This document shows, piece by piece, positions 52,069-63,680 of a stretch of DNA of 64,000 nt (its first letter is position 1; every line of letters begins with the position of its first letter). This DNA comes from Wolfiporia cocos (Eukaryota; Basidiomycota; Agaricomycetes; Polyporales; Phaeolaceae). The stretch is from the NCBI GenBank assembly GCA_029448655.1, contig JACCLO010000052.1:18685-82684 (forward strand), written 5' to 3'. The notes under the pieces are model-generated. The model had not been told where the DNA came from. It ran no database searches and saw nothing but the letters and a program-made list of their open reading frames with translations. The position numbers were made by a program, and so were the translations under genes.

Positions 52069-55000
52069 GGCATCTGGAGGAAAGAAAGCCTCGTCGACTT
52101 CGGTCCTAGTGCAGTGCATGATCGAAGAGTTTGATGCCACAGTCGATCCAGTGATGAGAAAATACTGGAACGATGATGCTGGTGAGCAATATGACTACTG
52201 AGCACATGCTTCGCGTTGCAACTGTAAACGCAGGACTTGCCTTTGTCAACCAGCTGATAGTTGATGACGATGAGCGGCCTGCAACTCTTGTCGCGGTGTC
52301 CAGCAAGTGGGTATATGCGTCCGAAACCTTGCGACTATACTGAACAACATTAATAGGTATTACGCGCTCTCTGCAGCTAGCGCGCTATTCGAGTATGCAG
52401 AGTCGAAGCTCAATTTACGCTTTGCTCCTTCTTCGCTCCTCATACGATATGTACAAGTAGAAGGCAGCATGATGATAGATCCCGAGACTGCTCGAAACTT
52501 GGAGCTGGTGGGCAGCATCTCATTCAAGAGGTCCACCCATTCCATGTTTGGGTAAACCCTCTCTGTCTCTTAATATATGCCCACGATTCAAGTAATTCAC
52601 ACCTAGGCTATTAAATCATACATACACTGCAATGGGTGCTCGCCTCCTCCGGGCAAATGTACTCGCGCCTATCACTGGTATCATTTTGCAACCGTTACGG
52701 AGTTGATCTAATAATGCTGCAGACAGTCTTCTATAGAGGCGCGCCTTGATGTCGTCGAAGGTCTATCAACTCCATGGATGTGTCTATTTCGGCTTACTGT
52801 CTTAAAGAGCTCATACAGAATGGAAATCGTTTCGACAATATGAAGAACGCGCTCAAGTCCCTCCATAATATGGACTTCGATAAGCTAATCTGCTCGGCAA
52901 GCTTTCGCCGTTTCAGGTCATGCACAGTATCAATGCTCATTTGAATCATCAGCTTGCTGCATCCGAGGCGCGTGAGACAAGCACTGCAAAGCTTGCTGCC
53001 GCTCGCGTCGCGCAAATGCTCAGTCTCCGAAACATAGTCAAGAACATGCCCGTTCTCGCGAAAGCCTTGACAGGCAGCCGCTCCCGTCTGTTACGAATCG
53101 TACTGGACGTAGGTGCTGGAGATATAATTGTAGATTGGATGCGCGCTAAGCGCCTGTTCGATGTAGATGATCTCTGACGAGCGACTTTCAAGAATCGAAC
53201 AGCATGTTAGCGAAGCATTGAATGAAGAAGAAGCTTCAGCGAAAGTACGTGCCAAATAACGCAGCCTTCGTTGAGATTCGATGGATCTATACAGCGCGGC
53301 CTGAATGCGGTGAATGCACGTGTGTACGCCGTCAAGGTATGTTTCCTCCTCCTTAACATCATTTGTTAATGCTCAAATCCAGCAAATCAGGCAAACTACA
53401 ATCGCCTCCTTGACGTCGCACGAGAAACATACAAGGAGAATGTCGGGGATATATTTGCATTGAACCGCGAACTCTCGGAGCAACACGACCTGCCTCTTAG
53501 TCTAGTGTACCAGGACACAGGCTTCGTTTTTGCTTTGAAGAAGACAGATCTCCGAGGGGAGCTACCTAGAGGCTTTGTGAATGTGACAGCTCAGAGAAAG
53601 CGGTGGCTCTTTTCTAGTATCGAGCTGGTCAGTCCTGTACGAGGTTACCAGTGTGAGAATGCTCACAGCTTGAGCAGAAGAAGAGAAACGCGCGCATGAA
53701 GGATGCACTGGACGAGACGCTGATCATGAGTGACAAGTATGTAGTACCGGTTGGCATTCCAATACCCGGCTCACAGGTCATACCAGGATTATACAAGAGT
53801 TGATCGCCGAGATCGTCGATGTCATTGGAGCTCTGTACAAAGCTTCGGAGGCCGTTGCCATTGTGGACATGTTGTGGTCTTTTGCGCATGCCAGCATTCG
53901 TACGTCCTGTAAATGCTAGACTGACAGAGATGTTGATTGTAAGGTTTGGTTTTGATTTCTTAGTGCGTGACTATGGTGAGCATCCTCTAAGTTAGATAAC
54001 AGTGACCACTTAATACTTGGTGTAGTGCGTCCCGAGTTCACGGGAACCTTAGCCATAAAGGCGGGGCAGCATCCTGTTCTAGAGAACGTTCAGGCGGCCG
54101 GGACGCTTGTACCGAATGATGTATATTGCTGCGAGGCTTCCTCTTTTCAAATTGTCCAGGGGCCGAAGTTCGTCTGATCATCTGATTCATCATATCTATC
54201 GCTCAATGCTGATTCAACGCAGCATGTTAGGTACGCCGAGCCCGTATATGGTCAACAAACATCCGATTGTCTGTGACCATAGGCAAGAGCATATACTTGC
54301 GGCAGATTGGGCTGCTGACAGTCATGGCAATGTGCGGATGCTTTGTTCCTGCTGAGTACGGTAGCTTCAGGTGCGGACCTTCTCCAAATATCACCAAAAC
54401 CGCCTCTTTGAATGTCGTATCATGCAGACTGCACGATGCACTCCTGACTCGGCTATCGAACGACGACGATATCGAAAAGAGCCTGAGCACATTTGCGAGT
54501 GAGATGGCATCTTGCGCGATGATCGTTGGTTTGTAACTTGAGCTAACTATGAAACCAGCATCATCTTGATGCCGAAATTGTGCCAGGGATTGCTACGGAG
54601 AATTCTCTCATCCTGATCGACGAAGTTGGCCGCGGCACCTCTCCAAGGGAAGAAGTTGGCATCTCGCATGCCATCGCAGAGGAACTCATCAAACTCAAGG
54701 TCGTACCGGCTCATTTTGCGGTCCCTGTACATTACTGATAATGCCGTTGGTTTGCTAGTCATATGTCTTCTTCGCAACGTATGCACCTGTACCATTATCA
54801 CTAATGTATGGGTTGCTTACAGGCCCTGTAGTCACTTCAGCGAGCTCACGACAACATTGTCGCGCCAGCCATCTGTTGTCAAGTGAGTAGGTTTTGAATG
54901 ATTACATCTCGGTTACTAACAGAACTTGTCAGCCTTCATCTTGCCGTTCAGGTTCTCCATACCAATCGCTTCGTGTATCTTTGTTAACTTCTGACGCAGA

Positions 55001-55489
55001 GGTCACGCCAATCCACGTCGAACTTTGGCATGACTTTTCAATACAGGTGCGTACATTTGCGAGACCTTGGCCCTTTGCTGTTCGTCACAGAGTTGTCGAC
55101 GGAGCGCCGGAACAGACGAGCCACTACGGTTTGTTGGACATATTGTGTGGTACGCTGAGCTAAGTTTCATCTGTGCCAGGTCTTGATCTTGCCCGACTTG
55201 CCGATCTACCGAATGACGTCCTCGCCGAGGGAAGGCGGGTCGCAGAAGCCTTGAGCGAGATGGAGGAACGCCAGGAGCAGGATAGCCGCTCGAACAAAGT
55301 CTCCATACGGCGCAAGGCCCTCCTCAGGGTATGTACTCCTTATGGCAGGTGCTACTTTCAGTCCGCTCTCAGCTACGGACCCAACTCACGCAAGCGCTCG
55401 ATCATTCCTCGCTACCCGATGAAGAGTTGGCTGCTCATCTTGCTCGATTCCAGAAGGAGATCATGCAGGTCCTCCGTGATACCATGTAG
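52069..55489 (+). CDS. MSH4: MutS homologue 4, meiotic crossover factor
   Basis: Many short exons. Start MASGGKKASSTSVLVQCMIE (52,069). Then TLVAVSSKYYALSAASALFE, RNLELVGSISFKRSTHSMFG, LLNHTYTAMGARLLRANVLA (core), ELIQNGNRFDNMKNALKSLH, NMPVLAKALTGSRSRLLRIV, LSEQHDLPLSLVYQDTGFVF, VIGALYKASEAVAIVDMLWS, and VRPEFTGTLAIKAGQHPVLE. The ATPase has Walker A GPNMLGKS split by two introns, IYLRQIGLLTVMAMCGCFVP, LTRLSNDDDIEKSLSTFASE, Walker B LIDEVGRGTSPREEVGISHA, and FFATHFSELT. The C-terminus LARLADLPNDVLAEGRRVAE and LPDEELAAHLARFQKEIMQV ends UAG 55,487-55,489. No mismatch-binding domain I, as expected for Msh4. It pairs with Msh5 to stabilise recombination intermediates. The usual GPNMSGKS has Ser changed to Leu here. 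The join near 52,677-52,730 does not close cleanly, so a small defect is possible. Confidence 0.88.
54223..54230 (+). other. MSH4: 8-nt micro-exon in MSH4 Walker A
   Basis: Exon ...GGGCCGAA ends 54,167. Intron 54,168-54,222 (GTTCGT...ACGCAG, 55 nt). Exon CATGTTAG. Intron 54,231-54,282 (GTACGC...CCATAG, 52 nt). The next exon starts GCAAGAGC. Joined, these read G-P-N-M-L-G-K-S, the only arrangement I found that restores the P-loop. Confidence 0.7.
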
Positions 55490-56459
55490 TATGTCGGGTA
55501 CATCCTTTGACAAGTAAGCGGTTCTGTACTTGTGTGATCACACGCACGAGTGTGGAAAAGACGGCGCCGCGTCATTTTTCGATCCATACTTGCACTTAAG
55601 CTGCCCAGATAGCAATAGCGGACACATATCACCGTGGCCGCCACAAACGTAGCGGCAGCGAACCGGACTTGTCGGGCCGTCCGTGTTTTATGACTTCCCA
55701 GGAATGCGCCCACCGGCGCCTACGTAGCAATTGCGCTTTGATCCGGTACAATTGCGCATTGTACTAGCCATAGACCGCCAAGCTCTGGCTAGCTGCCGTT
55801 GTCCATCTCCGACAGACACATCAGTCTGAAAATGTGCATGCCAATCACGGCGACGGGCACGTACTCTATCACCAAGATCGTCCTCTGCCATCTATGATCA
55901 TGACGGATGTCAACGAGAATCGAATCCCTTTGATCATCAACCCCATCAAAATCACCACGATATCCAAGTCAGACTCCTCCTTGGTGCCTCCGATTCTGCA
56001 TCATTCTGGTTAGGTTCTATTGCAATGATGTACTGCTCATGTTTCGACCTCTGGGAGTTTTAAACTGCAACCCAGACATGATCCGAGCACGCTGACCAAC
56101 AAAGCACCGGAGCTATCTCAACAGTGCAGTCCCGACATCTTCGCGTCGTTCAAACCGGCCGATCAGCCCACCACCCGAAGCTAAGGTTCTATTGGACAGC
56201 CACAAAAGTGATAGTCCGGATTGCATCGTGCTGTGCAGAGTCTTCGAATCGGCGCCATTCAGTCTCCGCGAACAATATGGCTGTACACACCTGGGTTTCT
56301 TTGGAATCAAATCCATAAACATGGTATCTCATCGATATCTACGTGGGTACCTTTCGATGGCATGCTGAACAAATGACAGGGGAGAAACGATGCTGGTCAA
56401 GAACTATTTTCGTGGCAATTCACTTTCGATTGGGTACCCGGTAGCGAAACGGTGGATCG
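55490..56459. other. No confident gene
   Basis: A minus-strand piece (55,700-55,891) has VSVGDGQRQLARAWRSMAST, faintly like an ABC transporter signature, but without Walker motifs in order. Nothing else is recognisable. Confidence 0.3.
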
Positions 56460-57960
56460 GAGTGCTGATCCCTGGTGGCAGGCCCCTCCTTCCATCGGAG
56501 CAGACCAGACAGACCCTAATATCATGTTCAATCCTTTCCACTTTCTTCCTCCCCATTCTTCACCAAATCATCAAATGGATGCCGACTTCGAGTATGGCAT
56601 CTCGGCCACAAGCTATCATGGCGGAAGGCAATGCGTAAAGTGTGGAAAACTGAATGCTCAGCGAAATTTATGGTATTAACTGTGTAGCGGATGCTCAGTG
56701 AGTGTGCCTACCAGAGGCGGCCGAAGCAAGCACTCATACATTCGCGCAGGAAAGCAACTGTATACCTCCTGCGGATGTTCATACCATGCATAATTCCCGT
56801 GGTATTTCTCCAGTGACATTGTCGTGTGACAGGCCGTCCGAGCGTGTCAAACCACCGTAACGGACGTTGCTGATGGCTCGCGTTTAGCGTATATGACAAA
56901 GGATGGCGTCTCTGCCAAGCTTATTTATTTATTTATTTATACCTGTAACGGGGCAGAGTTGCAGGAGCAGCCGACCAGGCTCTTCAGAGAGATGCTGACG
57001 AAAGTTGAATTGTCATTGCTCCAGGATAGCAAGGGTTCCTTTAAAGGTGAGCACGGACAGCGGTGCGTATGTATTGATTCTAAAACATTCTGTGCGTCCG
57101 CAGAGGCCTATTACACCTGCTCATTCAACAATCAAGATACGACAGCGGCCACGACACATGCCCCGCTCTGTATATTGCAAGCACACGCACTGCTTCAAAG
57201 CCGCTTGGCCGCTGAAGGAGGGGGACAGAAATGAATTACTTGGCTTGGGTTCTCCCTGGCTCAAAGAAGGTGAGTTCTGAATTTACTATTCATGGCTTTC
57301 CCCAAGACAGAAGTTGTGCCAGAACGTGCTTGCTGCGAAAAATTCCCCTGTATACATGATGTACCTCGGCGCCGATGCAGAGTTGTCGATGCGCCCCAAA
57401 TCATTAGCTCCAGGTGTACAGCAGCTTCTGCCAATCACCGTCGCAGAGCGTGGATCTCCTAAGAAGGAACTCCCGCACGGAGCTAACGACTCATGCGGGC
57501 CTATGGACATAGACGATTCCGATGTCCCAGCGCCGAGTAACAGTGTGAGCATTCTGGATATGCAAGTTGCTCAAATCACAGACTCCATTACGAAATCTGT
57601 CAAAAGGGAGGGGCCGGTACTCCTCGTGACCCTAGAGCACGGAGATATCCTTATCTTCAACGGTGATGATTTCAAGGTACATTGTGGCACTGTCTTTGCT
57701 ACCCAGCTGACATTCATTCCAACCAGTATTCACTGAATCGGACCAGCATGAGCATTGGTATGCATGGTGATGTATCTTCCTTCCAAAGTACTGAGCTTTC
57801 TTTCCAGTACTCATCAGCAGTCGCTGAAGTGGAAGTGGAGCATTTCTCACTAGTATTTGCACATGAGGGCAAGCATGATCATGCTATGACTACATATTTG
57901 ATGTGTGCAAGGATGTTCACAGGGTGTGATCACGGTGATAGATATGTATGTTGAGACAAA
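56460..57960 (+). pseudogene. AlkB/2OG-oxygenase-like gene, fragmentary
   Basis: Pieces in several frames: FEYGISATSYHGGRQCVKCG (56,590-56,640); GELQ-type leader and AYYTCSFNNQDTTAATTH (about 57,105-57,160), reminiscent of a GRF zinc finger; KEGDRNELLGLGSPWLKEGE (57,215-57,278); and SVKREGPVLLVTLEHGDILI, FNGDDFKVHCGTVFATQL (57,598-57,710). The HGDILIFNGDDF segment resembles the C-terminal part of fungal 2OG-Fe(II) oxygenases of AlkB type, where His and a downstream Arg bind iron and 2-oxoglutarate; the expected Arg is not obvious. A TTTA microsatellite (about 56,922-56,942) lies in an intron-like gap. It is probably a decayed copy; family assignment is moderate. Confidence 0.35.
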
Positions 57961-58093
57961 GGACAACCTCATGCAGATTCCTATTTGCAAGTATGTACAC
58001 CCTATACAGTCCTAAACCATCATGAAAGCATTCTGTACTCAAGCCTCAGTAAACTGCAAGCTGCTTCAATGAGAATGTAAAATGACATACATA

Positions 58094-58713
58094 CTACTTT
58101 GAGGCTTCATCTTCCCAATCTTCCAACTTGGAGGATGGTTTGCCATCACCTAGAGGCAAAAATTGAGGAAGTCTCTCCTCCACTTTTTGGCGCTTGGGAC
58201 CCTGGCCTGCTTCTTCCAATTCTGAAGTAGGCCGCTTCTAGATGCAGAAATTTAAATTCAAGCCATTTTGTGCTAATCATTCACAAGACTTACTATTCCT
58301 CTGCAATCTGCATTCTGGTCTGTAGTGTCAGTCTTGGGCCCTTCCTTCAGCTCAATCTCCAACTTGGGTAGCTGGAATGCCTCAGCATCCAGCCCAAGGT
58401 TGAATAACTTCAAGGCAAAATCAAGTTTTTGACGACCTAATAAAATCCTAGGGTCTCTGTGGAAGTTGGTTGCTAGTTCGTCGTCCTCCAATCGAAAATC
58501 TCTGATTATCTCCTCAGTATACAACTTTGCATTCATTAGTAGAGTAGCAAAAATAAAAAGAATGTAATGTACCAATGCATGCCTGCCCTTGGCATGCCAT
58601 TTGTATAGTTCACCAATCTGTGTCGGGAAAGCAGTGGATATGTGATTATGAAACATGTCTGTGTGTTCCTTCAAAAGATTCAATCCGTAAATTTGGACCT
58701 CTGTTGGCTCCAT
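58094..58713 (-). CDS. Two-exon 187-aa protein, unknown family
   Basis: ATG 58,713 (MEPTEVQIYGLNLLKEHTDM). Exon 1, 58,713-58,294, is exactly 140 codons and ends ..QNADCRGI. Intron 58,293-58,238 is 56 nt (GTAAGT...ATCTAG). Exon 2, 58,237-58,094, gives KRPTSELEEAGQGPKRQKVE, ERLPQFLPLGDGKPSSKLED and WEDEASK, then UAG. The middle has a hydrophobic helix pair (HALVHYILFIFATLLMNAKL); PKRQKVEE is a candidate nuclear localisation signal. Clean frame and consensus splice sites argue for an intact gene, although it sits among decayed sequence. Function unknown; it may be transposon-borne. Confidence 0.55.
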
Positions 58714-58949
58714 TATTATCAGATCGTTGCAGAGTGGATTGGGTGTAAGGTGACAGCGTGGCATTCCCACAGCACGGATGCAGCGTGATACGCAGCACGT
58801 GCCACATCGCTGGGTGCTCATTCGCCGGCCATGTGCAATATAATGCCCGCGCTGGACCCAGTGATCGGCGCTTATTCGCTCTCCACTCAAACACTTCCCA
58901 TTGCTCGATAACGGTCTATCCGGCATTCGTGACTTGCAGCGCCCAACTT

Positions 58950-59457
58950 ATCATTATCTTCGTGGTCATGAGCCGGCGATACACTTGGTATGTACAATTC
59001 TGTGCCCTTTACGACGGTCAGCGACCAATTGGCTGTGGGGTCGACGTCAGCACCTCCCACCTGACCTTGCCCTTGACCGTCACCCGCCACGTGCAGAATA
59101 TGTCTGCCCGAAGTGCGGACATTTCAACCCGTCTGCGCACTCGCTGCGCCAAGCCCGTTCCAGGTCGGTGTCGCCGACGCCAGACTCTCGCGTCCTCTCA
59201 CGGTGCCGATACAGCTCCCTCCAGCCTCAGCTGCCCAGCGGTGCGGCCAGTGCGGCTCCAGGCCCCGCGTTCGACGGTGTCTACGCCGAGTCAAACGAAA
59301 GCCATGAACAACAGCTCGAAAACACAATGCAACACGGCCGTGCTCGCGATGCGACACATCCACCAGACGACGCCCTACGAATCGACCTCCATCACAGTCG
59401 GACCTTCCTCGGACACCGTCTTATCTTCTTCCTGGTCCTGAGTCGCACGAACAGGTG
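58950..59457 (+). pseudogene. Lunapark C-terminal zinc-ribbon fragment
   Basis: The frame through 59,086-59,200 reads AEYVCPKCGHFNPSAHSLRQ, ARSRSVSPTPDSR. This is the second half of the Lunapark zinc ribbon (Lnp1/LNPK, an ER three-way-junction protein; the usual form is YVCPKCGHFNPSxRS). The first CxxC half and the membrane helices are missing. Ser/Pro-rich sequence follows to a stop at 59,456-59,458. Either a pseudogene or the last exon of a gene disrupted upstream. Confidence 0.5.
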
Positions 59458-61823
59458 ATTCGGCGTGACCGCGCTGTGGTGGCACCTGTCACTAGTACTA
59501 GTGCGTCACAAGATCTGAGCGGATCGGACGGGCGGTGGCGGCGATCGCTCCATCGTGGTCCAACACTGACCCATATGATTTAAGTGCTAGATGCAGTCCC
59601 CCCGTCGCCTCCACAATCACTCTCGAATTAGAGGTGTTTTGCTAACAATAAAATTGACTGTGGCACGGATTTTTTGAGCTCCACTACTAAGTTTTTAAAA
59701 TGGAGTGGGTAGAGCGTAGTCCTTGATCTTTGTGACGCATACCAGTAACTGTATCCAAGTACTGTTAACCCGCATCGGATGTACGAAAACACTGTAGGGT
59801 ATCAATGATGCCATACCTCGTTCTCATAATTCTTGCACAACCTCGGAAAAGGGCGAGTCATAATTATCGTTAGTAAAAAAACCTCTATTACAACACTTCG
59901 ATCGTGTAGCATGCCGTGCAAATAGCATGAACACGGATTAGCAAGCCACATTGAAGCGTGGGCGCCACCCACGCTGAGTATCTATCTACTCATCTCTGTT
60001 CTTATATTGCTTGATAATGAAGTAGCGCCGGTTCCGACATGGCCCGCTACTTTGCACTAAACGTACTGAATGCCGGACTACAGGCCCTGAAGTCAGTCAT
60101 CACCTAAGTGCTCAGTTCACACATCAGCGAAAACTGCAGTTTCATCGAAGAACGAAGCGATACACGAGCGTGTTTGTGAGGCGAAGGTAAGAACAATGGG
60201 ACATATTATGCCATCTGTGCTACAGGTACACATAGCTACAACTCCTGGGAGTGCACTGGTGAGTAGCAAAGTACGCAAGAAGAGCAGAACATGTTTCGTG
60301 ACAAACAACGCCATCGGCGCATGTGTAGCGTACGTTGCGAAAGTAGATATTTATGTCTCCAGAACCCGCAAAGTCTTCCGCAGCAAGAGTGCTCTGACAA
60401 ATCAAGGAGGTAGCTATTGTGCAACGGTACCGTGTCGCAAACGTTGGGAGGCGAGTGAACCAGCAAGCCTACGAACGGACAGTCACACTGGGCATGACAT
60501 TAAGCAGGTGAGGGAACAGTTTAGAGCAGGACTTCTGAATCGATTAGCCTTTCTCGCGGACGATCGTCTGACTACTTGCGGTGTATTAACTTACTACTGA
60601 CATGGCGAGAATATGCAATCTAATTGTGTGTTTCGGAATCGGGAAGGCGAGGCTCTGAAGAGCTATCCTTGCACTATAAATTCAAGGTGAACGCCCCAAA
60701 TAATTGTCAGAGGCATTGGGCGCCCATTGCTACCAGCTCTGACCCATTTTATCTGTATTTAGCAACTATCGACTTGACATGATACGAAATATGCGCCCTC
60801 GCATGTTAGGATTCTTAGGAAATTGTGTTGTACAGGAACAGTGAGATTTGGTCAATGTAGTGCAGATGAAGTAATTCACGTGGAGCCGAGAGCCTCCTGG
60901 AAGGATTGCAAGCGATGTGTTGTTGCCATATCGTTATCATACAGCCGGAACCACTTTTGTTTACCATCGGGTTAGTCTGAGCCTTTCACCGCCCGGCAGT
61001 GTCGGTATGAGCAATGCCGGACATGCTCAGCCTGGAATGGCCTGGCGGGCACGGTGGTTGGAATGTGCCAGCTCAAATGCGCAGTTGGTCCGAAATGAAA
61101 GGCTCTTCTATCATTTCCGACGTCCATGCAGCTCCGCTCTTTTTGCCACTTGGCCACACTCGTAGGAGAAACGTCTAGATCAATCTTCAATCTCTCACTT
61201 CCAGCAGTGAGTCCTTCCGGGCGTCGAAGCCGCTGGCGGACTTTGACGAGTCACATAGCGATAGACAGGCTATGCGGGAAGATCAGTTGCCCATGCTTTA
61301 CGCGTTAGTTTATTTTGCTGCATGATACCAACTCCCCAAAATCTGACGATCGCAATCGTTGGCGGAATTCTGCGTCGGCTGTCGTGGCCGCGGGCCCCAA
61401 GGTGATGATGCTGACAGCTCTAGAATATCAGCAAGAATGTTCCGCGCCCGTCGAAGATGTACTGGGCTGCTGATTATGTCGTGCCCCTGCGTCTCAGGAA
61501 GGCTGGAGGTGCGAGGCTGTGCGGGACTCCAATCGACTAGCCTCCGATCGCTGGAGAGAACCTTCGCGGCTTTCTGCGACGATAACGAAAGGAACGCTCC
61601 GAGATCACCGCGGTCTCACATTTGGTCGGCTAACAGATGCCGAGCTCGGCCGGCCACTCTTCAGGCCTCAGGATCTAGTACGCCACACTCGATACTGACA
61701 CCAGTAGACGATTACCTACCTGCTCGGATTCATGAGGACAACTGACCCGCAGCGCACCGGCAAGCCATTCAAATATTCACCGATGGACCTTCCCGCGTCA
61801 CGGGGATGGCTCGAGAACTTCGT
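59458..61823. other. 2.4 kb without a recognisable gene
   Basis: ORFs up to about 130 codons (60,196-60,600; 61,359-61,745) show no family features. AT-rich 59,580-60,050. I see no LTR ends or terminal repeats. Confidence 0.4.
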
Positions 61824-61831
61824 TTAAATAG
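61824..61831 (+). promoter_or_regulatory. TATA-like box of the AMP-binding gene
   Basis: TTTAAATA at about 61,823-61,830, some 70 nt before the ATG at 61,901, with pyrimidine-rich DNA between. Confidence 0.4.
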
Positions 61832-61900
61832 GCCTCATTCTCAGCACCCACATACTCCATCAGAATCATTATAATCCACTCTGTTCAGCTTCTGGCAGAT

Positions 61901-63680
61901 ATGTCTGCATCTGCATCGCCTGTACTCCCGCCCCTCAACGGTTCGCTATCTCTCATCCCTGGGCTCGTCGACTTCCATGCCGAATACAATTCCACCTCTC
62001 CGTTCTTTCTCTTCCTGTTTCCAGACTTGTCTTCTGATACGCTCGGAAGTATATCGTTCCTCGAGTTCGCTCAGGCAATTCACCGCGTTGCCCACTCCTT
62101 CAGGCCCGGACGGAAGGGCGAAGAGGGCGCCGTTGTCGCTATCATCGCGAACTGCGATACTCTGCTCTACCATGCGCTCGTCGCGGGTCTGATCCGTGCG
62201 GGGCTCGTCCCCTTCCCTATGTCCTCCCGCAACTCCGTGCCCGCAATAGCAAGCCTGATGGAGCACACGAGCTGCCATCGCATCGTCTCACAGCCCACCT
62301 TCGCCCCATTCACTGACGCGGTCCGGGAGAGCCTGCCGAGCGGATTCGCCATGCACGTCGACGACCTGCCCGCGCTCACGGACGTCTTCCCGACGCTCGC
62401 GCCCTCCTTCGACCCGCCGCGTGCCGTCTCGGGCCCTTACCCGCCGCCCGCGTGCGCGGCGTCGCCATCGGATGTTGTGCTCTACCTGCACTCCTCAGGC
62501 TCCACCGGCTTCCCGAAGCCGATCCCGCACACGCACACGACGATCCTACACTGGTGCAGGATGCCCATCTTCGTGGAGTCGCGCAGGAAGGCGATACGGT
62601 GGGGGTGCATGGCGCTACCGCCGTTCCACGTAATGGGACTCTGCTCGCAGCTGTACGCGCCGCTCTTGTCCGGCCAGCCGACGTCGCTGTTCCCCCCGCG
62701 CGCGATCGTGTCAGCGCCCCCGGTCGTGCCGACCCCGCAGAACACAATTGAGACGGCGCGCAAGACAGGCTGCACGGCTATCGAGAGCGTCCCTGCTTTC
62801 GTCGAGGTAGGCTCTGGTTGTGTAGTGTGCCTGTGATTGCTAAAGTACTGTTTTCGCCAGGCGTGGTCGCAGAACGAGGATGACGCGAAGTACCTTGCGT
62901 CTCTTCAGGCTCTTGTCAGTACCTGCATCACATTGCGCTGGTCGAGGGAGCAACTCGCTTATCACTCACGTCTTAGATATTCGCCGGCGGCCCGCTCTCC
63001 AGGGCGAATGGTGAGAAGCTCGTGGATAAAGGCGTGCGCCTGTTGGCGTGCTACGGTGCAACCGAATTCGGCCTGGTGACATGCGTGTTCGATGACGGCG
63101 TCGAAGAGCCGAGCCCTATTGGCAAGAAGCGCGCCGACTGGGAATGGATGCAGCTTCCCAGAGAGTGTATGTCGCTGGGTTCCTCAGGGAGACGGGACAT
63201 TCGAGCTGCAGATGTTGGTGCGTGCCAAAATGTAACGATGTAGCCGCCCGAAGTATACTGAGGTATGGCGTGCATGTGCGTGCAGACGTGCGAGACACAC
63301 CAGCCTTGCATCGAGAATATGCCAAATGGGGAGCGTGGCTTTGCCACATCCGACCTTTGGGAACCACATCCGGCCAAGCCTGGTCTCTGGCGAATGTACG
63401 TCGCAGTCAATATGATTGGCAAATAAAGTCTGATGTCGCATATGAAGTGTCGGGCGTGCTGACGATGTCATCGTACTCGGATCAGGTGCGTCGCCCCTGT
63501 CATCGCCCGAGGGCGGCTGCTAACTTCGATTCAGGTGAGAAGACGGTACCAATCCTTCAGGAGAAATCACATTGGCGTGCACTCATGGGGCGGATAGTAG
63601 TCATACCTTCGCTGCACATGCAAGCACGGAGCCTGCAAGATCATGGCGTCCGATCGCTAGAATTCACATTTTCTGAGTAA
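61901..63680 (+). CDS. AMP-binding (adenylate-forming, NRPS-like) enzyme with a frameshift
   Basis: Start MSASASPVLPPLNGSLSLIP (61,901). Exon 1 to 62,806 holds the adenylation N-terminus: ANCDTLLYHALVAGLIRAGL, VLYLHSSGSTGFPKPIPHTH (A3 motif) and WGCMALPPFHVMGLCSQLYA. Intron 62,807-62,860, exon 2 (AWSQNEDDAKYLASLQAL), intron 62,915-62,976, exon 3 with IFAGGPLSRANGEKLVDKGV and LLACYGATEFGLVT (A5). At about 63,150 an extra base shifts DWEWMQ|FPESV; beyond it the expected VPQGDGTFELQML, GFATSDLWEPHPAKPGLWRM (A7-like), GRADDVIVLGSGEKTVP (A8, intron 63,486-63,534) are in the other frame. Activates a carboxylic acid as the adenylate. No thiolation or reductase domain is visible in the window. The frameshift suggests a pseudogene or a sequence error. 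Confidence 0.75.

Noticed and set aside
55700..55891. ABC-transporter-like signature VSVGDGQRQLARA on the minus strand
   Set aside because: No Walker A or B in the right order or distance and no membrane segments nearby; resemblance is too short.
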